From positions 179,123 to 243,122 of the forward strand of contig NZ_BTHK01000001.1 of the NCBI RefSeq assembly GCF_033242365.1: a stretch of DNA of 64,000 nucleotides. The letters are read 5' to 3'. The DNA is from Lachnoanaerobaculum sanguinis. Lineage in GTDB: Bacteria > Bacillota > Clostridia > Lachnospirales > Lachnospiraceae. Both the position numbers and the translations under genes were made by a program. Shown piece after piece: positions 44,657 to 52,572 of the stretch. Position 1 is the stretch's first letter, and each line of letters starts with the position of its first letter. The notes below the pieces were generated by a model that saw only the letters and a list, made by a program, of their open reading frames with translations, did not search any database and was not told the DNA's origin.

Positions 44657-44795
44657 CTTTTTCATCACCTTCCTCAAATCTCCAAACAATCTCAACCGTA
44701 TTCTTATCATAAACATAGATTTTGTCTATGACTTCGTTTATCCAATCTAAAACAAGTCCTCCTTTTGCTACCTCTTCTCTTAGCTTATCCACATT
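44649..44795 (-). pseudogene. C-terminal remnant of a serine-type site-specific recombinase
   Basis: The minus frame reads DKLREEVAKGGLVLDWINEV, then IDKIYVYDKNTVEIVWRFEE and GDEKDG, with a stop at 44649. The pattern 'V[DE]KI.VYD...VEI.W.F' is the usual end of large serine recombinases. Only 48 codons remain before a stop upstream and the IS3 boundary. Confidence 0.65.
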
Positions 44796-44886
44796 CAGAT
44801 GATGTTGGTGTTAGAATATATTTAGTACAAAACAAAATGAGATATTTCCTTATTTGTTATATAATAAACCTTAGGAGGAACTCATT

Positions 44887-45186
44887 ATGTCAAGTAAAAG
44901 AAACCATCACTCAAAACAGTTTAAGCTGGATGCTATCAACTATCGAAATGAACATCCGGATCTTACTCAAGTTGAATGTGCCAAGAATCTTGGCATTGGT
45001 GTTAGTACACTTGCCAAATGGGAAAGTCAATTTCGTAATAATGATGGTGACATTCCCGTTCGTGGCTCAGGTAACTATCAATCTGATGATGCAAAAGAAA
45101 TAGCTCTCCTCAAACGTGAGCTACGTGATGCTCAGGATGCTCTTGATGTACTAAAAAAAGCCATAAGCATTCTGGGGAAAAGTTAA
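44887..45186 (+). CDS. IS3 family transposase OrfA
   Basis: 99 residues: HTH domain SSKRNHHSKQFKLDAINYRN, then NLGIGVSTLAKWESQFR, and a leucine-zipper-like helix KEIALLKRELRDAQDALDVL. OrfA binds the IS ends. A run of seven A followed by G at 45153-45160 in the last codons is the usual site of -1 frameshifting into orfB. RBS AGGAGG precedes ATG 44887. Confidence 0.88.
   Translation: MSSKRNHHSKQFKLDAINYRNEHPDLTQVECAKNLGIGVSTLAKWESQFRNNDGDIPVRGSGNYQSDDAKEIALLKRELRDAQDALDVLKKAISILGKS
45153..45160 (+). promoter_or_regulatory. Putative -1 programmed frameshift site of the IS3 element
   Basis: AAAAAAAG near the orfA end. Shifting -1 here leads into an open frame that continues as orfB (EKLTIAIYTEVSAKVEAAKV and onwards). 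Typical of IS3 elements, which make the OrfAB transposase this way. Confidence 0.6.
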
Positions 45187-45572
45187 CTATTGCTATCTAT
45201 ACAGAGGTTTCTGCAAAGGTAGAGGCAGCTAAAGTAAATGGGCACCGTGTCTCTACTTCCGGAATGCTTAAATTTTTGGGTGTGTCTCGATCCGGATATC
45301 GTTCTTTTCTTAATAGAAAAATATCTTCTGCTATTCAGAGGAAGGAAGCTATTAAGAAGAATATCCGGCTTATTTATGATGCTTCAAAACAAAACTATGG
45401 TGCTCCTAAAATAACCAAAGAACTTCGTAAGTCAGGTGAAACTATTACTGAGCGCACTGTAGGCAAATATATGCGTGAAATGGGTATTAAAGCCCAATGG
45501 ATTAAGCCTTTTACTACCACTACCAGAGACTCTGATTTCAGTACTGAACTTACAAACATACTTGATAAACAA
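45161..45572 (+). pseudogene. IS3 family transposase OrfB, truncated before the DDE domain
   Basis: The frame reads VSTSGMLKFLGVSRSGYRSF, then NIRLIYDASKQNYGAPKITK and ITERTVGKYMREMGIKA, the N-terminal part of IS3 OrfB. It stops matching after LTNILDKQ; the integrase core with the DDE triad is absent. The element is therefore not autonomous. Confidence 0.85.
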
Positions 45573-45580
45573 TTACTCTT

Positions 45581-45960
45581 CTACTCAAAATATTTATCTA
45601 CCAATTTTTGTAGTTTCCCTTCTTTAGCCGCAGGGATGGTATCTTCTAGAACAAAGTTCTTTCTACTAATATCTCGAGAAAGATTTCCAAAGATAAAATT
45701 AGTGGAAATATTATAGATAAATGGTGAAGGCACAAATCCACAAACTTGATTTTCTAGGATACGTTTTAAACGTTCTTCAAAATTTGGAAATGTATTTTTC
45801 AGACATTTGCTATTATATAATCGCTTAACGAGTTCTGCGATATAGAAGCCTGATTTCATGTACAAATCAATAAACGTCTTAGATGGATTATAAAAAAATC
45901 CTGGGTTATCTTTTTCAAAATCATCCACCATCCTCTTCACCACTCGTTTAAGAGTGAAGA
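45581..45960 (-). pseudogene. C-terminal fragment of a DNA N6-adenine methylase / restriction enzyme
   Basis: About 120 residues: DDFEKDNPGFFYNPSKTFID, then YMKSGFYIAELVKRLYNSK and ENQVCGFVPSPFIYNISTNF, ending AAKEGKLQKLVDKYFE. The pattern resembles the post-NPPY part of N-6 methylases of type II/III restriction systems. No NPPY motif or SAM site is present, and the apparent start at 45943 is internal. Its tail truncates the IS3 element. Confidence 0.55.
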
Positions 45961-45987
45961 TCTCGTTGGTATCATTGTATATATCTG

Positions 45988-46410
45988 TTACTTAAGTGGT
46001 GATACATAATAATCTGGAAGTTTGCCTCTCCAGTCAATCCACATTTGCTCAGCAATTGGAATTAATCTTTCAAGCTCTTCCTTAGTAAATAACTCTGTAG
46101 TTTCAGGTAAATCAATTAATGATGTAGGACTCTCTTCTATGAATCGTTTCTCACTAGCTTTCTTTCCTTCTTCCGTCGGTGGCCAACGATCGTTCTCCGC
46201 TTTAAAATCAATTTCACGTGCCGTTCTCCTACCTAATAAATATTCGTTAAAATCAGAAGGATTAATCTCAAAGATACGACGAACTGAAGCTACTCCAAAC
46301 TCACCAAAAGTGTAGTATTTTCCTTCATGTGTTCGAAAATCATATCCTTTTGGTGATTCAATCTTTTCAAAGGTATCAAACTCCTCCCAAGTTATTTTAG
46401 TTAAACTCAT
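45988..46410 (-). CDS. Hypothetical immunity-like protein (140 aa)
   Basis: A soluble protein beginning MSLTKITWEEFDTFEKIESP, with YTFGEFGVASVRRIFEINPS near residue 33-52 and WPPTEEGKKASEKRFIEE later. GGAGGC precedes ATG 46410. The start lies 2 bp after the stop of a toxin-tip fragment (46412), the classical toxin-immunity arrangement. No family recognised. Confidence 0.68.
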   Translation of the reverse strand: MSLTKITWEEFDTFEKIESPKGYDFRTHEGKYYTFGEFGVASVRRIFEINPSDFNEYLLGRRTAREIDFKAENDRWPPTEEGKKASEKRFIEESPTSLIDLPETTELFTKEELERLIPIAEQMWIDWRGKLPDYYVSPLK

Positions 46411-46411
46411 T

Positions 46412-46519
46412 TTAATTGCCTCCTAATTTTCTAATTGTAAATTCTCCCCATGGAACTTTCAAATTCTTAATTGAATCATAAGGGATATCTATTGCCACAG
46501 GTTTACTTAGAATATATAG
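46412..46519 (-). pseudogene. C-terminal toxin-tip fragment before the 140-aa gene
   Basis: The frame reads SKPVAIDIPYDSIKNLKVPW and GEFTIRKLGGN then stop. It lacks a start and is about 35 codons long. The ending GEFTIRKLGGN looks like that of secreted toxin C-termini. It abuts its putative immunity gene. Confidence 0.5.
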
Positions 46520-46531
46520 AGTTCAACATAA

Positions 46532-46765
46532 TTATATAAAGTTCAATCGAATAGTTTGATCGCTCTCCATTTTTTTAGCCATGTTAATAATATTGTCTAT
46601 TTCTCTTGGAGTTATCGGAAGATTTTCATGAGGGGGTTCCCAATGTGTCATACTATCTTTATAAACAACAAATTTTTTATTAATCAACAATTCTCCTTGT
46701 GCTTTTAAGAGGAAACCATTCTCTAAATCAAAAGTAATTGTTGATCTTGTTCCTGTAATTTTCAT
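46532..46765 (-). CDS. Imm74 family immunity protein
   Basis: 77 residues, MKITGTRSTITFDLENGFLL at the start, VVYKDSMTHWEPPHENLPIT in the middle. The WEPPHE motif and length match Imm74 of polymorphic-toxin systems. It follows the toxin-tip gene by 2 bp. Imm proteins bind and block the tip of a cognate toxin from kin. This is the best named immunity gene of the array. Confidence 0.82.
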   Translation of the reverse strand: MKITGTRSTITFDLENGFLLKAQGELLINKKFVVYKDSMTHWEPPHENLPITPREIDNIINMAKKMESDQTIRLNFI

Positions 46766-46767
46766 TT

Positions 46768-47106
46768 CTACCTCTCGAATATAATTTTTTCTACCCCTGT
46801 TTTAGGATCTATTGTTGTAATCTTAGTAACATTTGGATTGGCCTTCAATCTTGGTAATTCGATATTTTCCCAAATATTTCCTGGTCTTAGTTCGCTACCA
46901 ACTACAGCTCTTATTTCACCAGATACTTGCTCTGCGTAAACATTCGAAGCTTCCTCCCAAGCTGTTACACTTGAAGGAGCATTAAAATCCCATTCAGGCA
47001 TTACAATATTCGTATCATCAATCGTAGATTCTAATGTAACTCCTCCTTTATTTTTTGCTATTTTTTCGCAACATCCATTCCTCCAATACTATCTGTTTGT
47101 CCTGAC
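46768..47106 (-). pseudogene. Toxin C-terminal tip paired with Imm74, frameshifted
   Basis: The 77 residues from 47001 (MPEWDFNAPSSVTAWEEASN, then QVSGEIRAVVGSELRPGNIW and ITTIDPKTGVEKIIFER) are a complete toxin tip. Upstream the frame WSGQTDSIGGMDVAKK is typical of the start of such tips, but it is broken at an A6 run (47061-47066 on the plus strand as T6); adding one A gives one continuous frame AKKIAKNKGGVTLESTIDDT into the tip. No delivery domain remains. Confidence 0.65.
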
Positions 47107-47111
47107 CAGAA

Positions 47112-47579
47112 TCATCCTTTTTTATACATATCCGGGCTTTTATAAATCCACCCTACATCAGGCTCAAGCATATTATATATTGCGTCAATATGATGTTTTC
47201 TGAATGTGTAACCGTTATCAACATAGAATGCGCTATTTGGGTATTCTTCCATATATCTGTGTACTATCTCCAATATGGTAAGTTCTATTCCAATCATATC
47301 CGGAAAGCGAAAGAAGGTAACAAGCTCATTTTTTCTTGATTTTCTTGTGAAAACCTCCTTTATATCTACATAAGCATAAATTTGAATCATTGGTGCATGA
47401 TCTTCTTCATCAAAAAAATCGTATTCATTATCTTCCTTAGACAATATAAGATCACAATCTCTTTTACCTATCATCACTCTTCTATGATAGTTCATAGCAT
47501 CAAGTATTTTCCACATCCTGCACTCAAGAGTTATACTTCTGCCCTCAAATTTTTCTAATATTCTTCCCTCACATATCAT
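47112..47579 (-). CDS. Array family B protein, copy B4
   Basis: 155 residues, near-identical to B3 over the N-terminal 90 residues (EKFEGRSITLECRMWKILDA) and with small changes later (GIELTILEIVHRYMEEYPNS). Ends KSPDMYKKG. The stop lies at the junction with the toxin-tip segment (about 47107), where a further B or A gene would be expected. CCCC-type spacer as for B3. Confidence 0.8.
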   Translation of the reverse strand: MICEGRILEKFEGRSITLECRMWKILDAMNYHRRVMIGKRDCDLILSKEDNEYDFFDEEDHAPMIQIYAYVDIKEVFTRKSRKNELVTFFRFPDMIGIELTILEIVHRYMEEYPNSAFYVDNGYTFRKHHIDAIYNMLEPDVGWIYKSPDMYKKG

Positions 47580-47621
47580 ATATACATCCCCTTCTTATAC
47601 TGCTGTCACAAGAGAGCTTTT

Positions 47622-48086
47622 TTACAAAGCATCCGGACTGTAATATATCCAATTTGAGTCTTTATTACAGTATACTTTTTCAATGTCTTCTTTTCTATAA
47701 ACATATCCTGACTCATTTAAGAAAATATCCTCAGTAAAGAGTTTAAAATATCTATATAAAAACTCCGATATTATCAATTCTCTTCCTTTAATGTCATCAA
47801 AGTGAATATATGCATAATAATAGCAATTTTCTCTTGGATAAAAAAACTTATACACCCCTTCTCTATCTCTCTCCACCAGGAACATACTTACATCCGGATA
47901 ATAAACTCTTTTTTTCATATTACTTTCATCATCATCTTCAAGTATACTTGCAGACAACCAGTAAAGATCATTTGAATCATGAATCGAACAATGTGTATAT
48001 CCCATTGACATTAAAATGTTTATAACTTTTTCCATGTCTTTTTTATCAGCTCTTATTCTTTTTCTTAATATACCTGCACGCCACAT
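47622..48086 (-). CDS. Array family C protein, copy C3
   Basis: 154 residues, MWRAGILRKRIRADKKDMEK start, SMGYTHCSIHDSNDLYWLSA, shared module, ending YYSPDAL. Linked to B4 by the same spacer as C2-B3 and C5-B7. Confidence 0.8.
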   Translation of the reverse strand: MWRAGILRKRIRADKKDMEKVINILMSMGYTHCSIHDSNDLYWLSASILEDDDESNMKKRVYYPDVSMFLVERDREGVYKFFYPRENCYYYAYIHFDDIKGRELIISEFLYRYFKLFTEDIFLNESGYVYRKEDIEKVYCNKDSNWIYYSPDAL

Positions 48087-48119
48087 TATTAAAAATCTCC
48101 TTTATCTCCTCAAATCTAT

Positions 48120-48262
48120 TTATCAATTTAATTCCCTTACATAGCAATGCGTTATTTTGTCTGCCGGCCAGACTTTTTCATTTCCATGTATTCCCCTTCT
48201 TCTATCATTCTCGTCTATAGCTTCTCTAAACCAATCTATAGGTTTATCAACTTTTTAGTAAA
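48120..48262 (-). pseudogene. Fused D and KptA remnants, copy before C3
   Basis: Same fusion as at 42982-43115, with the KptA end (HGNEKVWPADKITHCYV) joined to the D C-terminus after GEY. One extra base distinguishes it near 48208. Confidence 0.7.
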
Positions 48263-48265
48263 GAA

Positions 48266-48289
48266 GAGCTGTTAGATATAAAACAGCTC
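48266..48289 (-). terminator. Conserved array hairpin, copy 5
   Basis: GAGCTGTT and AACAGCTC around AGATATAA, after A7. Confidence 0.55.
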
Positions 48290-48316
48290 CTCTTAAAAAA
48301 ATATCAATAGTATAAT

Positions 48317-48808
48317 TTAGAATGTTTTAGGGTCTTCATACGCCCATAATTCATTCCATGGTAGTTTTGCATATAACTTATCTATATCATCCTTTGTATA
48401 AAAGTACTCCTCCATAAATACATCCTCAGGAAAAAGCTTAAAATATCTACGAAAAAATTCCAACAAAAGTCTTTCTCTACCTGATATATCCTCGAAAATA
48501 ATATAACTTGGCACTGTTTCTCCCATACTTGGAATATAATATTCATGTGATTCCTTCGGCTTTGGATAAAAATAAATTATAATGTTATCATTATCATCCA
48601 GTGAATCCCATTGATACTCGTCATCATCCCACTTTCTGCTCCAATGATCATTGATAAAGCTGATACTGAAACTTTCGCCTGTACTTAATTTTTCTTTATC
48701 TTTGCCACCTGCATAAAACTTCATCTTTGTAAATATATCAATTATTATATCCAAGTCTTTTTCTGTTGGATATTCACCTTTTCTAAATAACGATGCTGGC
48801 ACCCCCAT
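48317..48808 (-). CDS. Array family A protein, copy A7
   Basis: 163 residues. MGVPASLFRKGEYPTEKDLD start, AGGKDKEKLSTGESFSISF and KPKESHEYYIPSMGETVPSY centre. Same subtype as A2 and A6. Standard C-terminal module ending YEDPKTF. GGGAGG precedes ATG 48808. Confidence 0.8.
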   Translation of the reverse strand: MGVPASLFRKGEYPTEKDLDIIIDIFTKMKFYAGGKDKEKLSTGESFSISFINDHWSRKWDDDEYQWDSLDDNDNIIIYFYPKPKESHEYYIPSMGETVPSYIIFEDISGRERLLLEFFRRYFKLFPEDVFMEEYFYTKDDIDKLYAKLPWNELWAYEDPKTF

Positions 48809-48841
48809 TATCTTAGTATCCTCCCTAAATTAATATTTTTA

Positions 48842-49315
48842 TTATTTACTTTTCTCTTTATATGTATCAGGATCTTTGTAAATCCATTCTGAATCCGGTT
48901 CTTTTAAATTATAAATTCTATCTATATCTTGCTTTGTAAAATAAAGTCCATTATCTACATAAAATATAGCATCGCTATACTTTTCCATATATTTATGTAA
49001 TATTTCAAGTATAACTAACTCTCTGCCAATTATATCTGTAAATCTGAAAAAAGTTTCAAGTTCTGCACTCTCTGCTTTTTCAGTCGGAATCTCTTTACAT
49101 TCTTTGTATGCATATACATTTAATAAAGATGAAGTATCATTCTTATTAAAAAAAAATTTATCATTTCCTTTCTTTATATATATCAGATCTGTAGTTTCCT
49201 TTTTAAGAACTATATATTTAATATATCCAAGTTCTCTCAATATATCTACAAATTTATACGCAATAAATCTTTTCTCTATACAGCTTTTATTTAATATCCT
49301 ACCCTCATATATCAT
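48842..49315 (-). CDS. Array family B protein, copy B5 (divergent)
   Basis: 157 residues. MIYEGRILNKSCIEKRFIAY at the start, NKNDTSSLLNVYAYKECKEI centre, then GRELVILEILHKYMEKYSDA, FYVDNGLYFTKQDIDRIYNL and the ending YKDPDTYKEKSK. The most divergent B copy, but its last residues are those of B2, suggesting a converted end. Confidence 0.78.
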   Translation of the reverse strand: MIYEGRILNKSCIEKRFIAYKFVDILRELGYIKYIVLKKETTDLIYIKKGNDKFFFNKNDTSSLLNVYAYKECKEIPTEKAESAELETFFRFTDIIGRELVILEILHKYMEKYSDAIFYVDNGLYFTKQDIDRIYNLKEPDSEWIYKDPDTYKEKSK

Positions 49316-49332
49316 TATCTGCTCCCTCTAAC

Positions 49333-49800
49333 TTAAAAACTATCCGGACTAATATATAACCAATTAGGATCATAAGTTTTTGAATATATTTTATCTATGT
49401 ATTTTTTAGTATAAAAAAACTTATCACAGTCCCAAAATATATCATCCGGATAAAGTTCAAAATATCTATGTAAAAATTCCAATATTATTATTTCTATAGA
49501 GCTAACATTTTCAAAAAATAAATAAGAGTAATATTTTTTACAAGTTTTGGGACAATAAAACATTTCCTTATCATTCTCTATTAAATCGATATAAATAATT
49601 GTACTCTTTTTAAAGTTCTCTGAATTAACCAACTCATCATCAGTAATCGGCATAGCTATTGTTAATATATAAACATCTGTTTCATCCTGTATACTAAATC
49701 TTGCATAACCTAACGACACAAAAATATTTATTATCTCTTCTATTCTTATATAATCAGGGTGAATTTCACTTCTTAAAAGTCTCATTGATGTTGCCATCAC
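49333..49800 (-). CDS. Array family C protein, copy C4 (divergent)
   Basis: 155 residues. MMATSMRLLRSEIHPDYIRI start, then SLGYARFSIQDETDVYILTI, IIILEFLHRYFELYPDDIFW and KYIDKIYSKTYDPNWLYISP. Retains the shared C-terminal signature but little N-terminal similarity to the other C copies. A8 lies upstream and B5 downstream, the order of a normal unit. Confidence 0.75.
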   Translation of the reverse strand: MMATSMRLLRSEIHPDYIRIEEIINIFVSLGYARFSIQDETDVYILTIAMPITDDELVNSENFKKSTIIYIDLIENDKEMFYCPKTCKKYYSYLFFENVSSIEIIILEFLHRYFELYPDDIFWDCDKFFYTKKYIDKIYSKTYDPNWLYISPDSF

Positions 49801-49834
49801 TTTAATATCTCCTCAAGTTCTTCAAAAATATTTG

Positions 49835-50320
49835 TTAAAATGTAGCGGGATCCTCATACATCCAAGTCTCATTCCATGGTACCTTCACATATAACTTATC
49901 TATATCATCCTTTGTATAAAAGTGCATTTCCATAAATACATCTTCCGGAAACAATTTAAAATATCTATGCAAAAATTCCAGTAATAATCTGCCTCTACCT
50001 GAAATATCTTCAAAGTAAATAAAAGCAGGTACTTTTTCTCCCATGCTTGGAATATATTTGCCATACTTCATTTCCATATTAGGAAAGAAGTAAATTCTAA
50101 TATGGTCATTATCATCTAAAGAATCAAGTTCGTCCTCATCCCACTTTCTTACCAACTCATCATTAAAAAAACTCACAGTTGTATGTACTCTTTCACCTGA
50201 ACTAATATTCAACTTATTACTTGAATAAAATACCATTTCAGTAAATATATCAATTATTATATCCAAGTCTTTTTCTGTTACATATTCACCTTTCCTAAAC
50301 ATCCATCCTGATGCTCCCAT
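49835..50320 (-). CDS. Array family A protein, copy A8 (mosaic)
   Basis: 161 residues. The N-terminal half (FYSSNKLNISSGERVHTTVS) belongs to the A1/A3/A10 subtype, whereas from about residue 75 (MEMKYGKYIPSMGEKVPAFI, EDVFMEMHFYTKDDIDKLY) it is nearly identical to A5. The switch points to recombination between copies. GGGAGG precedes ATG 50320. Confidence 0.8.
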   Translation of the reverse strand: MGASGWMFRKGEYVTEKDLDIIIDIFTEMVFYSSNKLNISSGERVHTTVSFFNDELVRKWDEDELDSLDDNDHIRIYFFPNMEMKYGKYIPSMGEKVPAFIYFEDISGRGRLLLEFLHRYFKLFPEDVFMEMHFYTKDDIDKLYVKVPWNETWMYEDPATF

Positions 50321-50341
50321 TACCTTAATATCCTCCCTAAA

Positions 50342-50824
50342 TTATTTTTTAGTATTTACTCTTCTTTTGTATTTATTAGGATTTTTGTAAATCCACCCTG
50401 CATCAGGCTCAGGCATATTATATATTGCATCAATATTATGTTTCCTGAATGTATAACCGTTATCAACATAGAATGCGGTATTTGGATATTCCTCCATATA
50501 TCTGTGTACTATTTCCAATATGATAAGTTCTTTTCCAATCATATCCGGAAAACGAAAGAAGGTCTCAAGCCCCTGTTTCCTTGACTTTCTTATGAAAATC
50601 TCTTTTATATCTACATAAGAATAAATCTGAATCATTGGTGCAGGATCTTTTTTATCAAAAAAATCATATTCACTGTCTTCTTTAGACAGTATAATATCAT
50701 AATCTCTTTTACCTATCATCAATCTTCTATTGTAGTTCATAGCATCAAGTATTTTCCACATGCTGACACCGATAGATGTTTTTCTGCCCTCAGATTTTTG
50801 TAATATTCTTCCCTCACATATCAT
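50342..50824 (-). CDS. Array family B protein, copy B6
   Basis: 160 residues, almost identical to B2 (MICEGRILQKSEGRKTSIGV) up to the C-terminus, where it ends NPNKYKRRVNTKK as B1 does. The B2/B1 mosaic again suggests exchange at the 3' end. Confidence 0.8.
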   Translation of the reverse strand: MICEGRILQKSEGRKTSIGVSMWKILDAMNYNRRLMIGKRDYDIILSKEDSEYDFFDKKDPAPMIQIYSYVDIKEIFIRKSRKQGLETFFRFPDMIGKELIILEIVHRYMEEYPNTAFYVDNGYTFRKHNIDAIYNMPEPDAGWIYKNPNKYKRRVNTKK

Positions 50825-50889
50825 ATATAATTCTCCCTTTTATACTGCTGCCACAAAAATAGTCCTGTTAAGCATATAACTTATCTACA

Positions 50890-51357
50890 TTATCCTTTTA
50901 TATACGTATCCGGGCTTTTATAAATCCACTCCGCATCCGGTTCAGGCATATTATATATTGCATCAATATGATGTTTTCTGAATGTATAACCGTTATCAAC
51001 ATAGAATGCGGTATTTGGGTATTCTTCCATATATCTGTGTACTATTTCCAATATGATAAGTTCTTTTCCAATCATATCCGGAAAGCGAAAAAAGGTAACA
51101 AGCTCATTTTTTCTTGATTTTCTTGTGAAAACCTCCTTTATACCTAAATAAGCATAAATTTGAATAATTGGCGCAGGATCTTTTTCATCAAAAAAATCGT
51201 ATTCATTATCTTCCTTAAACAGTATAAGACTACCATCACTTTTATCTATTGTCACTATTCTATGGTAGTTCATAGCATCAAGTATCTTTAGCATCCTGCA
51301 ATCAACAGTTATACTTTTTCTCTCAAATTTTTCTAATATTCTTCCCTCACATATCAT
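50890..51357 (-). CDS. Array family B protein, copy B7
   Basis: 155 residues. MICEGRILEKFERKSITVDC, DGSLILFKEDNEYDFFDEKD, the shared module, ending SPDTYIKG as B3. The spacer to B6 is base-for-base like that between B3 and B2 and includes a small family A remnant. Confidence 0.8.
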   Translation of the reverse strand: MICEGRILEKFERKSITVDCRMLKILDAMNYHRIVTIDKSDGSLILFKEDNEYDFFDEKDPAPIIQIYAYLGIKEVFTRKSRKNELVTFFRFPDMIGKELIILEIVHRYMEEYPNTAFYVDNGYTFRKHHIDAIYNMPEPDAEWIYKSPDTYIKG

Positions 51358-51398
51358 ATATACATCCCCTTCTTATACTGCTGCCACAAGAGATCTTT

Positions 51399-51863
51399 TT
51401 ACAAAGCATCCGGACTGTAATATATCCAATTTGAGTCTTTATTACAGTATGCTTTTTCAATATCTTCTTTTGTATAAAAACATCCTGACTCACTTAAGAA
51501 AATATCCTCCGGAAAGAGTTTAAAATATCTATATAAAAACTCCGATATTATCAATTCTGTTCCTTTAATGTAATCAAAGTAAATATATGCATAATAATAG
51601 CAATTTTCTCTTGGATAAAAAAACTTATAACGCCCTTCTATATCTATCTCCACCATAGACATACTTAAATGCATGTTGTAGACTCTTTTTTTTATATTAC
51701 TTTCATCATCCTCTTCAAGTGTACTTGCAGACAAACTGTAATTATCATTTAAGTCATAAATCGAACAATGTGTATATCCTATTGACATTAAAATGTTTAT
51801 GACCTTTTCCATGTCTTCTTTATTAGCTCTTATTCTTTTTCTTAATATACCTGCACGCCACAT
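51399..51863 (-). CDS. Array family C protein, copy C5
   Basis: 154 residues. MWRAGILRKRIRANKEDMEK, LNDNYSLSASTLEEDDESNI, shared module with FLSESGCFYTKEDIEKAYCN, ending YYSPDAL. Very close to C2 in the centre and to C3 at the N-terminus. Confidence 0.8.
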   Translation of the reverse strand: MWRAGILRKRIRANKEDMEKVINILMSIGYTHCSIYDLNDNYSLSASTLEEDDESNIKKRVYNMHLSMSMVEIDIEGRYKFFYPRENCYYYAYIYFDYIKGTELIISEFLYRYFKLFPEDIFLSESGCFYTKEDIEKAYCNKDSNWIYYSPDAL

Positions 51864-51896
51864 TATAAAAAATCTCCTTTATCTCCTCAAATCTTA

Positions 51897-52036
51897 TCAA
51901 TATAATTCCCTTATATAGCAAGGCGGTATTTTGTCTGCCGGCCATACTTTTTCATTTCTATGTATTCCCCTTCTTCTATCATCTCATCTATAGCTTCTCT
52001 AAACCAATCTACAAGTTTATCAACTTTTTTAGTAAA
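51897..52036 (-). pseudogene. Fused D and KptA remnants, copy before C5
   Basis: Same fusion as at 42982 and 48120, reading DWFREAIDEMIEEGEY joined to the KptA C-terminus (a variant with RNEKVWPADKIPPCYI). The start codon and all catalytic parts are absent. Confidence 0.7.
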
Positions 52037-52039
52037 GAA

Positions 52040-52063
52040 GAGCTGTTAGATATAAAACAGCTC
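52040..52063 (-). terminator. Conserved array hairpin, copy 6
   Basis: GAGCTGTT and AACAGCTC around AGATATAA, after A9. Confidence 0.55.
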
Positions 52064-52089
52064 CTCATAAAAAATATCAATAGTATAAT

Positions 52090-52572
52090 TTAGAATGTTT
52101 TAGGATCCTCATACGCCCATAATTCATTCCATGGCAGTTTTGCATATACCTTATCTATATCACTCTTTGTATAAAAATAATCTACCCAAAATATATCTTC
52201 AGGAAACACACTAAAGTATCTATGTAAAAATTCAAGCATCATAATTTCTCTATATGCTATATTCTCAAAAATCAAAAAACATGTTGATACCTTACCCAAA
52301 ATCGGAACATAACTATTTAATGCCTCTTTTGAGTCCTCGTAAAAATATATTATTGCACTATCATTTCTAAACTCATCATATACATATTTTGGCCTATCCC
52401 ACACCTCTCTCCAATGATCATTTACAAAGCTAACGCTCCATACATTACTTTCTTTATCTTTAGATTTACCACTAGCATAAAATTCCATTTCAACAAATAT
52501 GTCAATTATTGCATCTAAATCTCTTTCCGTTACATATTCGTCTTTTCTAAATATAGCAGCAGAAATTCCCAT
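52090..52572 (-). CDS. Array family A protein, copy A9 (divergent)
   Basis: 160 residues. GISAAIFRKDEYVTERDLDA, ASGKSKDKESNVWSVSFVND, VPILGKVSTCFLIFENIAYR centre; C-terminus LHRYFSVFPEDIFWVDYFYT and KLPWNELWAYEDPKTF, the last part identical with A7. Divergent in the body but with a borrowed 3' end. Confidence 0.78.
   Translation of the reverse strand: MGISAAIFRKDEYVTERDLDAIIDIFVEMEFYASGKSKDKESNVWSVSFVNDHWREVWDRPKYVYDEFRNDSAIIYFYEDSKEALNSYVPILGKVSTCFLIFENIAYREIMMLEFLHRYFSVFPEDIFWVDYFYTKSDIDKVYAKLPWNELWAYEDPKTF

Larger units (their letters stand above)
44810..45572 (+). mobile_element. IS3-family insertion sequence, 3'-truncated
   Basis: Contains an intact orfA (44887-45186) and the first part of orfB in the -1 frame. 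The right end, including the DDE catalytic domain and right inverted repeat, has been replaced near 45572 by the tail of a DNA-methylase gene. It is the only plus-strand element in the array. The left boundary near 44810 is estimated. Confidence 0.75.
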
